64,000 nucleotides of DNA from Spongilla lacustris (Eukaryota; Porifera; Demospongiae; Spongillida; Spongillidae). The stretch is from the NCBI GenBank assembly GCA_949361645.1, contig OX442418.1, forward strand, positions 4,965,609 to 5,029,608, read 5' to 3'. The notes under the pieces were generated by a model. The model made no database searches. It had not been told where the DNA came from and was given only the letters and a program-made list of their open reading frames with translations. Positions 24,397 to 37,172 of the stretch are shown one piece after another; within the stretch, counting starts at the first letter, position 1; each line of letters begins with the position of its first letter. Position numbers and translations under genes: made by a program.

Positions 24397-25114
24397 TACC
24401 AGCCCTTCTAGAACCTTCCACAATTATCACACACAAACACAACCAATAGATAACCAAAAAAATACACCATAACTGTTACATCATCACCTACATGTATTAC
24501 ATACATCTGCAGAGCCATGTACATATAGCTGGACCACACAAAGCCTTCCATTTGAGTTGGGTGCTGAAGTGCTTTCACCAGGTGCATGTTGGAAGGGTGG
24601 CTGGCACAGTCCATGAAATGCAAAACTTTGAGTCCAGTCCTCCCAGGTCCATACCAGGTGGTCACGTAGGTAAGCCTCCTCTCCTGGCAGACAACTGGTG
24701 ACTGTCCTGTGTGTACAACCAAACCCTCAGCCTCAAAAGGTAAAGGTGGACAATTGTAGCCACTTTAAATTGGTCCTACATCTACATGCATGTAACACGT
24801 ATTACTTTCTTAGTTTTATAGACATCTTCACTTAATTTGATTCATATATCCCAGTGGCTGCATCTGGGATGCGCTATCAAATTCCTTATCTCTAGGGAGA
24901 AGGGCTTGTATTATCTTTCCCTTAAAACTGTCCCAACCAAAGCTTACTCTTGTTCCACAAGGATATCTCCCATCCATGCATGCACCTTCACAAGGCTCTC
25001 TCCTCTACCTCCACAAGGCTATCTCACAAGCTGGCTACCTCCCTCCACCCAGAGCATTGCATAGCAGCAGGCTGTACTGCAATGATTAAATGATTAACAG
25101 AGAGATCACATGCT

Positions 25115-25115
<1 letters not shown>
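24397..25115. other. Stretch with unassigned open frames
   Basis: Open frames on both strands (24408-24722 minus, 104 codons; 24492-24701 plus) overlap. The plus frame is followed by a donor-like 'gtag/gtaagc' near 24669. No domain was recognised, so neither is called. Confidence 0.3.
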
Positions 25116-27424
<2,309 letters not shown>

Positions 27425-27443
27425 CATTGTGCAGTTGACATAG

Positions 27444-28044
27444 CAGCGGCTGATTCAGGATTTCTGGAAGGGGGGTCTAATAACTATATTCACAAGCGGG
27501 GGGGTGGGTACTGGAGGGGGCGTGCCCCCTCCCGTAACAGCTAGGGGGTCCGGGGAGCGCTGTAAGCTCCCCCAGTGGGGTCTGGGGCGAAGCCCCAGCC
27601 GCTTTTTAACTTTAGCATGAAAATAAGCATACTTTGAAAGTGTGTTCATTATTGATAGCGATTAATATAGCCTGCGTGAGTCAACATGGATAAGGATAGC
27701 TAAACGACATACACGTTTTACCTTTAATTAATAGTATTATATACCTACTTGATTTAGTTCTACCTGTTTCCTGAGGTAAACTATCTTGTTTTGATCGCTT
27801 ACTTCTTGCTCGCACAATATTCCATCGCGCAGCAGTAATACTAATTAAACACTGCACGCTTGGAGGGCCTTGGCTTTAGACACCCCCCCCACACACACAC
27901 ACACTTTGGGTCGTTCACTTTTCAACTCGTCAACCATGTAATTAATTATTCATAAATTAATTTATTCAGAACTGGTCGGGCCGAGGGGGGGGGTCTTTAG
28001 ACCCCTTAGACCCCCCCCCCCCCCCCCCCCCGGATCCGCCACTG
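27444..28044. mobile_element. 601-bp non-autonomous DNA element inside the fold-back arm
   Basis: It starts cagcggctgattcagg and ends ggatccgccactg, imperfect inverted termini of the CAGTGGCGG type. Both sides carry catag (27439-27443 and 28045-28049). Joining the flanks restores the host satellite unit, which supports a real insertion. The interior carries a GC-rich module at about 27525-27605 that in reverse complement resembles 43970-44060 and 63650-63745, and poly-C/poly-G stretches near the right end. Confidence 0.7.
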
Positions 28045-28049
28045 CATAG

Positions 28050-28150
28050 AGCATTGTGCAGTCGACATAGAGCATTGTGCAGTCGACATAGAGCATTGTG
28101 CAGTCGACATAGAGCATTGTGCAGTCGACATAGAGCAGTCAACATTGAGC
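28050..28150. repeat. 21-bp and 14-bp satellite, left arm
   Basis: About four copies of a 21-bp unit (gcattgtgcagtcgacatag plus a) followed by shorter 'gagcagtcgaca' units. Confidence 0.9.
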
Positions 28151-28639
28151 AGTCGACACAGAAACGTCGACGTATTTGGGCGTGGCCCAGCGGAAGGACT
28201 TTTTAGGCGTGGCCCTTAGGAAGTCGACACAAGTAAATTAGGGCGTGGCCATCGGAAGTCAATATTTTGTTAGAGAACTTACCAATATATGTGCTGTTGT
28301 TACCTTAATGGCTTGTTGCAAAAGAAAAAGGTTGGTTTCAATAGCACCTCGTCGTGGCTCTGCCATTTTCATTCTCTAGGGATCTTGCGCTGGGTGTACT
28401 CCGTGTCTTGTGGATGTATACGTGGCTGAAGGCAAAAATTAGCAGCCTCGGATTGAAACGACGAGGTGCTATTGAAACCAACCTTTTTATTACGGTAACA
28501 ACAGCACATATATTGGTAAGTTCTCTAACAAAATGTTGACTTCCGATGGCCACGCCCTAATTTACCCGTGTCGACTTCCTAAGGGCCACGCCTAAATACT
28601 AGTAGTACTTCTGCTGGGCCATGCCCCCAAATACTTCGA

Positions 28640-28892
28640 TGTCGACTGCTCTATGTCGACTGCTCTATGTCGACTGCTCTATGTCGACTGCTCTATGTCG
28701 ACTGCTCTATGTCAACTGCTCTATGTCGACTGCTCTATGTCGAGCGCACAATGCTCTATGTCGACTGCACAATGCTCTATGTCGACTGCACAATGCTCTA
28801 TGTCGACTGCACAATGCTCTATGTCGACTGCACAATGCTCTATGTCGACTGCACAATGCTCTATGTCGACTGCACAATGCTCTATGTCGACT
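28640..28892. repeat. 14-bp then 21-bp satellite, right arm
   Basis: About seven copies of the 14-bp unit tgctctatgtcgac (28647-28742), then about seven copies of the 21-bp version that adds tgcacaa (28745-28890). This is the inverse of the left-arm array. The 79-265-codon frames across it are artefacts. Confidence 0.95.
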
Positions 28893-28943
28893 GCTTTGTT
28901 CCGTGACCTACCGGGCCACCGTACCTGAAGCTACATGTAGACC

Positions 28944-29440
28944 TACCTCCTACATGAACCTACATAGGCCTACCCTGCATGAACCCTACATGGACCTACA
29001 TAGGCCTACCCTGCATGAACCCTACATGGACCTACATAGGCCTACCCTGCATGAACCCTACATGGACCTACATAGGCCTACCCTGCATGAACCCTACATG
29101 GACCTACATAGGCCTACCCTGCATGAACCCTACATGAACCTACATAGGCCTACCCTGCATGAACCCTACATGGACCTACATAGGCCTACCCTGCATGAAC
29201 CCTACATGGACCTACATAGGCCTACCCTGCATGAACCCTACATGGACCTACATAGGCCTACCCTGCATGAACCCTACATGGACCTACATAGGCCTACCTT
29301 GCATGAACCCTACATGGACCTACATAGGCCTACCCTGCATGAACCCTACATGGACCTACATAGGCCTACCCTGCATGAACCCCTACATGAGCATGAACCT
29401 CTACATGGACCTACATAGGCCTACCCTACATGGACCTACA
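28944..29440. repeat. 36-bp minisatellite
   Basis: About 13 copies of a 36-bp unit containing 'cctacatggacctacatagg' and 'cctaccctgcatgaac'. The period is a multiple of three, giving a spurious 265-codon frame (MDLHRPTLHEPY repeats). Confidence 0.95.
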
Positions 29441-30260
29441 GACTTACATGTACCTACCTGATTTCTGAAAATGACTTGTGTCTTTTGTCTACATGTATTC
29501 CATACATGTACATGTACATGTAAGATCTGCCCTTCTGTGCTGTAAGTATAATTAAACATGAAAGGAACCCACAACCTTATCTGATGTTAGACTTAAAATA
29601 AACATACCTATGTAGGCCTATCCTGGACTTATATGTACCTACCTAAGACTACCATATCTACATTAGGCCTAAGACCTACATATACATGTATACATCTATC
29701 TAACTACTGGCATGTACATGTAGGACTACCCTGGACCTACATGAATTTGGTTTTACCAGAGGGCGCACAAAAACTGGGGGGGAGGGAGGGGATGCAGTCG
29801 AAGGGGCACATTTGCACATGCCCTGTTCTGCTCCACTGCTTTGGTGACATTTGTCAGCAAGTATTCGGACTTTTTTTACGTATGACGCAACACTTAATCT
29901 ACTCGCAGGTATATGTAATCATGAACGGAAGCGTGTGGCTGGGGGGGGGAGGCCGCAATTGCTGCCAGAGGGGTGGCATTTCATATGCCATGGGGGAGGG
30001 GGGGGGGGCAGCTGGCCCCCACCCCCAAGGCTATGCTTGATCCTGGGCTGCATGGTACCTACTTAGACTTATCGTGAGTACTGAAGGTTAAGTGTTCATG
30101 TGTCTTTCCTCTTCACCTTCGTACCATCTACACTGTACTCCTTTCTATATGTAAATGACCTTAGGTCAGTATAGTTTTAATTCACCCAAGCACTGTAGAA
30201 ACCATACAGAGAAGTTACATGTATAAGTCATACAAACCACACACTGTGTGCAGAATGTGT

Positions 30261-30291
<31 letters not shown>

Positions 30292-31395
30292 TAATGACCA
30301 GGGCCTGTTGGGCAAGCACTAGTCCTGATGCCTTGGTTGAGCTTTGCATTGGACCTAATGGGAGGGGATGGAGTGTGCTTTGTGCATGATGCTGAGGGCT
30401 TTGGTTTTATGGTAGGGGGCATTTGTTCTGATGCATAAACATCACTTTTTTCCTCTAGGTTTCAATATCAGGAGCTGTTCATTTGTTTAAATGTCTGTTT
30501 GCAACTGTTTCCATGGAGATGTGCTACCATAAAGTATCTATGATGCTACTTAGGCACTTATCTTTTTTTTGTTTTTGTTTGGTGCTCATCATATGACACT
30601 AGACTTGCTTGTAGCTGTGATAGCCATCCGATGAGGAAGAAGAGCAGAAGGGTCTTTGTGGTATATGCGAAAGTGATCAATTATTAAAAAAATTGTCAAT
30701 TTGTACTGAAACGTAACTCAGTGATGGGGAAGGGCAGCATGACCCGTCGACCTGATCACTACGGTAAATGTATTAACTATAAGAAGTTCGATATCTTGAC
30801 ATGAAATAAACGTTTAAGATACGGGTTCGAGCTTGCCAATGTGTTCAGCTCTAGAGAAACGCCCACGCTGCAGGTCCGTCCATCGTTTACATCTCCCATA
30901 TCACACTGAGTCGATGATTGACTACGGAAGGGGCTAAGAGAAACTATAAATGTAATAGCATATATCATAGGAAGTATCGCTTTTCATTATCTCTGCTTTT
31001 ACGATATGTGGCCCGCGCGATGATCGCGATCGAGGCTTCAATCCTTCATGGCAATAAAACGTGCACAACGGACGCTGCACCAATATTGAAAGAATGGGTA
31101 AACATGCATGGCGGAGCATATATGATGACATGTTGGGACTCCCATCGTGAACTACTAGTAATTGCGGACCGGTCGGCCACTTTGGACGAAGCCGACATCA
31201 CCCCTATGGCTTTCGGTCATCCTGCGGTGCGTGTTCAATCTGTGTTTATACGGGAGCTATATATCGAAGGGTCAGGCCAATGTACAATTACTTTTACTTA
31301 TTAGTAATCGTCATGATCAGAGCCCGGCTTTGTGTCTCGTGCATGAGCTAGCGCCATTAGTTAATATACATAATTGTTAATAAATGTTACGTAAC
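29441..31395. other. Mixed stretch: G-rich segments and one uncertain open frame
   Basis: TACATGTA palindromes lie near 29490-29525. A G-rich block at about 29775-30025 ('ggggggaggccgcaattgct') resembles a transposon end. A GT tract followed by a G run is at 30256-30291. A 128-codon plus frame (30918-31304), with a balanced-composition part from about 31018 (AIEASILHGNKTCTTDAAPI onward), has no recognised domain; it could be a small exon but is not called. Confidence 0.35.
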
Positions 31396-31399
31396 ATGT

Positions 31400-31620
31400 C
31401 TGCTTTACGAATACATTAGTGCGGTAGAAATTAAATTTTTTGTCTTGATTTTTGTACAAGAATGGCTCATGATATAAATCTATAAATTACAGATTCACAA
31501 TCAGACCAATTTATCGTACTTAGTGCAAGTGTTTAAAAATCAATTTTTAAAAATGAGCTAAATGTCTGCCTATGTATGGGCAATTTCTCCATATGACGCA
31601 TAGCGTTCAGACGTAGTAAA
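31400..31620 (+). repeat. Dispersed repeat, inverse of about 54850-55060
   Basis: Shared segments in reverse complement include 'gcggtagaaattaa', 'tttttgtcttgattttt', 'acagattcacaatcagacc' and 'cctatgtatgggc-atttctccatatga'. The two are diverged copies of one AT-rich family; no inverted termini were assigned. Confidence 0.7.
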
Positions 31621-33102
31621 AGCCATTTTTTTGTCCAGTGTGCAGCTCGAATAAATAGAAAGCTCTTCTTATCCACAATACGGTACTCATCTCAGTTTAG
31701 GCACCAAAACTTCAGGATTTGGGCATAACCGCCGCATATACCAAGCAAATTCGTGAGACAACTACGGCAAGACATGTGCCTGCCTTTCCCCGCGTGGCGA
31801 TCGAGCGGCACAAGTTAGAATCATAACACTGCTGAACCAGGTAGAGGACAGGCTAGGAACTTAGAAAACTGCACAGCCGTTGCTATCCTTTGTTGTTTTT
31901 AAGAGGAATAGTGCACATTCCAACATTGCTTGTATCATAGATATTATAAGTATAAAATCTATGCTTGTATGTGGCCAATTTGTTGCTAGGCTTACGATTT
32001 CATTTCAAAATTACTGGGCGTCGGTCTTTTTGACACACGTTTCAATATGTAATGAAACAGTAGTGATCTAGCATATTACTAGCTCACGTGCGGTTATAAT
32101 ATTGGTAACATTGCTGTGATTTGTTTACGCAAGCAGGGCGGGGCAAGATGACCTACTACAGCGGTGCACTCACCCATCTCTTGTTGATGAGTTGTAAGTT
32201 CATTAAGCAAGTGTTTCATCTGTGCATGATAAACCCCGTGTCATTGCATGTGGCTGTTGCTATAAGCATAGATATTATACTTAAAATAATATCTATGCAC
32301 GTACGATATCTTTCCGGCATAGGGAAAACATATACCATGCTGTGTATAGTTTCCCGAGAGCTATACGTCAAATCATGCCAATACAATTTAGACTTATCCC
32401 TTTGTTTTCAGTACGCCTCAGTTCACTTATATATGTAACTACTACAAACGCGCGTATCCGATCTGCATGCGCCAGCGCCACTACTCAAACCTACATCGCC
32501 GTGATCATCGTTCGCAGCTCTATCTGAATCTACACACAAACGTTCTTTTTCTCTTGAAACTCTTTGGGGGAGTAGCGTATAACACTCAATTAACAACTAT
32601 GCGAACTGCGCTCTATGGCTCACGTGATTTGTTTCCTATCCCCCACCCCGTACGGGCAAATAAGGGTCGGGGATTGACATCGCGTCATATCAAACCATAC
32701 TGCGGTATGCTGTCAAATCCTCCCTAGATAGGGGTCGGGGTTTGACACTCGATGTCGCGCGAGCACGGGCAAATATCATGTTCAAGCCGCGGATGAAGCC
32801 AACATACATTGTATAGGAACACGAGTACGGGTCAATTGACAATTGCACTCATATGCATGCACCAATCGTTATCTGTAGAATGACGACTATAGTAGCTGAC
32901 GTCTCCGTTGCCTTCTAGCTCCGTTTTGTTTTATTTATTTTTAAAACGTACATATGCGTTTGTCCTACTCGATACTTAAAAAATAAAGACAATCGTATCG
33001 CTGCCAATACAAGACAATTTTCACACGCAAACAGTGAGAGCAGAAATATACATTTCTGATGTAGGTACATATTGCATGTGTCACATCAAAAGTCACGCAG
33101 TG
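31621..33102. other. Stretch without a recognised gene
   Basis: A perfect hairpin at 32266-32299 (gcatagatattat ... ataatatctatgc) has a diverged version near 31936. Two diverged copies of a 'gggcaaata..ggtcgggg.ttgacat' segment lie at about 32655 and 32730. Open frames up to 105 codons lack domains. Confidence 0.4.
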
Positions 33103-33713
33103 TAGGGTATGTAACCGGTTATCAGGTTATTCGGGTTATTCGGATATTCGCATAAACCTATCCGTTCGAATAGTAATTTAGCATTACTCGGAAAAATCAG
33201 TTATTGGATTTGTTCTCCGGTTTGTGCATCTCCATTCAGAGGTACTTAGGTATTCGTCATCCGCATCGACAATTTGCCCATTATTCGAATACCGTTTTAT
33301 GACGATATCCGGATACGCGTTTACGATATTACATGCACTACGATAATGATTACTTCCAATTTGAAACGTAACGTCATTGTTATTACTATTTATATATACG
33401 TGGGGACGAGATCTGATGCAGTTTACATGTACGGACAGTAAATTATCCGAACTAGCCAACAGATCTCTCTCTTCACGAGTCATGACGACGGACAGCTCCA
33501 GCTACAAATCAAAGCGAGTTAGCTTAACGAGCTGGTTTCTTGCATCAATCTCTCTGATGCCGCGATCGTACTTAGGCCTACTTAGTTTCTAGTATTTTCA
33601 AAACTCGCAATGGTGAAATAGAGGCTGCATGGCCGGTGGTGCGTAAACATCATCTGTCATTCTACTCTTTTGGCATCGGGTACGATTTGTAGGTACATCA
33701 TGTAGTGGCCACG

Positions 33714-34004
33714 TAGTTGGGCGTAGCCCGACCGTCGCGTATTGGCGGAAGGTCGGGTACCAAACCCGCAGTTTTTGTACAAGCTGCAACGGGGATTGCA
33801 GTCCAATCAGAATGCAGGAGCCAAATAAATACATTCTGCGGCAGCTGGTAGTAAAGCCAATCTGATTTAGACATCGTTTACAAAATTATTCATTGATACC
33901 GATTGTATAACACGCCACAATTCATTGACGTATTGCATAATACGCCTGTACAAAAACTGTGCGGGTTTGGTACCAATACGCGAAGGTCGGGCTACGCCCA
34001 ACTA
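33714..34004. mobile_element. 291-bp MITE with 9-bp flanking repeats
   Basis: Left end tagttgggcgtagcccgacc and right end ggtcgggctacgcccaacta are exact inverse copies over 20 bp, and pairing continues through 'accaaacccgca'. Both sides carry gtggccacg (33705-33713, 34005-34013). Nine-base duplications are typical of Mutator-like elements, though the octamer gtggccac is itself a palindrome. Arm sequence relates it to 12585-12675. Confidence 0.75.
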
Positions 34005-34079
34005 GTGGCCACGCTAACTTAGGTCAGACACGCCCATCTAGGTATGTGGTTAGGCCAAGCGATTTAGGCCTATGTAGGT

Positions 34080-34310
34080 AGCTGTGGTTGTGTGCTGAGT
34101 GTATCTGGTGTGATGTGGGTAGCTGTGGATGCATGCTGTACTGTTCTGGTGTAATGTGGGTAGTTGTAGGAGGGTGTCTGGTGTGATGGGAGTAAGTGTG
34201 GTTGTGTGCTGAGGGCATCTGGTATCTGGTGTGATGTGGGTAGCTGTAGGAGGGTATCTGGTGTGATGTGGGTAGCTGTAGGTGGGTCTCTGGTGTGATG
34301 TGTACATTTA
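34080..34310. repeat. ~30-bp minisatellite
   Basis: Irregular repeats of 'tctggtgtgatgtgggtagc' with 'tgtagg' or 'tgtggttgtgtgctgag'. It lies within the hAT-like element. The minus frames are artefacts. Confidence 0.85.
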
Positions 34311-34489
34311 GGTGGCTCATTGAGCAGAAAACCTGAATAACCTAAGTATTCGGCTGTAAAATTGCCAAAATCGATTTTCTTTTTTAAGTAATCGATTTTC
34401 AGATCCAGAAAAACCTGAAAAATCAATTATTGTTTTAAAAGTATTCGGAAAAATCAATTTTCATTATTCAGGGGAGGTTACACACCCTA

Positions 34490-36998
34490 ATGCAGTCTCA
34501 TCATCATCATGCATACTTCAGCCCACCATAATTTTCAGTTGCAAGGATGCATGAACTGCATATGTCCCCCACAATCACTGTATGGGTTCTGTTGAGTTTG
34601 GCTGCTCCACAATTTTTTTTTGTCTCTACAGTTCACCTTTAGATACATCTGTATTGCTTATTTGCAGCTGAATTATTATATCATCTGAGCATTCGCAATC
34701 ATCTTGCACAATTCTGAAAGGTAGTTCTTCAAACAACAGAGGGAGGCATAATTGCATGCAGCTTGTATCCACATGCAATGTTGAGTGGTATAGCTGTGCC
34801 CTTTGCAAACCTCTTCACAAGTTGGACAAGTGCTTCCCCATGGTCTTTCCAGCAGGGTCTGATGCAGGTGTGACTGTGAAGGTCCCCTTGAACTTGGAGG
34901 CAGCTAGACAGTTACCCATATGGTTGTTGCATGTAGACACATGATCTGCAAATGGGTTTTAAAAAGTACACATTGTATTCTAACCTTGTTATCATATAAA
35001 AGTATGCATGTATATATATATACATCCGTGCAGCCTACTGTACCGGTGTTTGCTGTGAAGACATTATGCATTATGTTGTTTATTAATCTCTTTCAGTACA
35101 TGTACATTGTGGTCTCACTTGTTTAGGTAGATTATCTAGTATGCATGGGTAAACTTTAGACCTATCACAAGATGTAGAATTTGCATGAATGTCATTAGGG
35201 CTGGTACAGCTTACCATATACAGTCTACTAAATGCAACATGCGCGCCATGCATGACATGATATATACCTCTATTGTTTATCCTTTGACTTATAGCCCTCT
35301 TCTTCTGAAAAGAAGTGGCAGGAATTGAAGTGACAGATTTAAGAAGACGGCCGGGATCTATTCAAAAGAGTGTTGCATGTTTACATAACCTTAACGTCCA
35401 ATACGTGCTAGTACACATTCAATAAACTATTAACACGTGACTAATTAGAACCTCACGTTCGTACCTGTACAACACATTAGTCGTGAATGGCCCAGGTCAG
35501 CCTACAGTTGCAATGGGACTGGCTGGCTTCCCTGACAACTCCATTGGTATCGCCGAGATGTTCCGGATCGCGCAGACGGAAGGCTCTTATAGGCTATAGA
35601 CTAATATATAGGCACCCTATAGCTCTGCTTATATAACTTTTCACAACCGGCTGCACCCGCCCTTAACCCTCACGCCAAGTTGCAGGTCTTAATCGTAGGG
35701 GAGACTCGCATTCCTAAAGCGGACAGTTATTCCTAGGAATAATTGTCCAGGGGGACGCATATTCCTGGGGGAACATATAAACATACATACCTGTTACACC
35801 GGCATCGCCCGTACGGGGGGGGGGGGGGGGGGGGGGACCTGGTGGCATTGATAAGTGCATCATAAAATATACACGACTGTCATGTCCAAACCTGGAACCA
35901 TGTTATCACCATAGAAACGTTTGTTTGCCACGTCTCTTTTCAATAGTGCCAACCAGTCCACTGCCGGATCGCATGGGCAGGGCGGCAGGACAATACTTAC
36001 TCGCAGGCCTAGCTAAAACGTCTATAGAGGTCCAAAATCACCTGTAGCCAGGTGACATACCAAGTCGGAGGATTTGGAAGACAGCATTTTTGAGCCCAAC
36101 CCGCTTCAAATGGGTTTGCTGCTTATAAATGGTATGGTCACTTGTCATCAGAAATGCGACACATATTTAGTGAATCTTAAAGTATAAAAATTAGCCGAAT
36201 AATCCTCTTCCCTCCTCCACTCCCTCTCACATCAATTCAGGGCATTGATTCCGGGCCCGAGAGAACACGTAATATCGACCGGAAGAGCATGCTTCCGAGT
36301 TACGCGAGCCATTTCCATCCGAAACCGCGAGTGGACCGATTTCATACGATTGATTTCACGGTCCCGGAAGCTAATTTGTACGCGCACGGATGAGTTCGGA
36401 TTAATTATCGCACGCGTACGTGCAATTTTGAATGAAACCGGGCAAACACCGTACGAGGACCGCGTACTTGTACGTAAGAATTATTGTATGACGTATTGGC
36501 AATTGGAAGATACGTGGTTAATTTACGGGTTATGTCAATTAATTCCTTGTACTGAATATGTTGCAGGTTATTAAAAATATATAATTGGCTTCACACAGTA
36601 CAAAATAACATAAGCACAAAGTTGATTGAGAACTGGGACAGATCTGTATATAAAAAAGAAAGCATGAATTGGGCAACAATTTTGCCAGATGACCTTACCT
36701 CTCGGACAGTACACGCAGGGGTAACATCTGATCTCCATCTAAGAATAATAAAAATGAATATCACACTATTAAATCTAATTGTTTCACTTACCTTTCTTTG
36801 GTACCTCACCGTGCTATTGAAGTGAATGCATAACTGGTAGGGTTTACCTTGTGCTACTTTCGTTCTGAACTGCACCCAATTGGAATGGTCATGCATAAAT
36901 GCGACAGGAGGCAGAGAAGCAATACATGCCACGATCTGTGTTGAAACGAAGGGAAAGTATAAATAACAACTATAGCGATGCACTCTTACTTTTAGCGC
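34490..36998. other. Stretch without a supported gene
   Basis: Open frames at 34756-34944 plus, 36245-36574 plus (109 codons) and 36591-36983 minus (130 codons) have no recognised domains. A G run of about 23 is at 35815-35836. TATA-rich and ACATGT-rich pieces occur near 35010-35110. Confidence 0.35.
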
Positions 36999-37172
36999 TT
37001 TTGTTCAGCCACGCACCACTGAGGAATCCATTAAATACTGTTCCCGACGTTACGTCAAACCAGCGAAATGGTAAACTCCCAGGAACCGCTTTTGTTCAGC
37101 CACGCACCAGAAATCCATTAAGACTGTTCCCGACGTTACGTCGAACCAGCGAAAAGGTAAACTCCCAGGAAC
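36999..37172. repeat. Two-copy ~87-bp tandem duplication
   Basis: 'gcttttgttcagccacgcac' occurs at about 36999 and 37088, each followed by 'ctgttcccgacgttacgtc' and 'ggtaaactcccaggaacc'. The copies differ by small indels. Confidence 0.9.

Larger units (their letters stand above)
27425..28897. mobile_element. Fold-back element with satellite-bearing arms
   Basis: The left arm (to 28354) and right arm (from 28459) are reverse complements over about 200 bp of unique sequence. They meet at cctcgtcg / cgacgagg around a ~104-bp loop. Beyond that, both arms continue outward into arrays of the same unit in opposite orientation (catagagcattgtgcagtcg on the left, tgctctatgtcgactgcaca on the right). 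The right arm has many more copies. Long inverted arms with internal tandem repeats are the hallmark of fold-back type elements. No coding frame with a domain was found. The left arm is split by the insertion at 27444-28044. Confidence 0.7.
33103..34489. mobile_element. hAT-like non-autonomous element
   Basis: The left end tagggtatgtaacc and the reverse complement of the right end, tagggtgtgtaacc, differ at one base. The 8 bp outside are acgcagtg (33095-33102) and atgcagtc (34490-34497), six of eight identical, as expected for an old 8-bp target duplication. TAGGG-type ends and 8-bp duplication fit hAT elements. A 99-codon minus frame (33184-33483) shows no transposase motif. The element contains a nested MITE and a minisatellite. 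Confidence 0.65.

Noticed and set aside
28621..29418. 265-codon open frame
   Set aside because: It runs from the 14/21-bp satellite into the 36-bp minisatellite; repeat artefact.
30800..30860. Possible tRNA B-box-like 'gggttcgagctt'
   Set aside because: It does not end in CC and no matching A-box or cloverleaf pairing could be made.
36591..36983. 130-codon minus-strand frame
   Set aside because: No domain, no splice support, and overlapping open frames on the other strand; likely chance.
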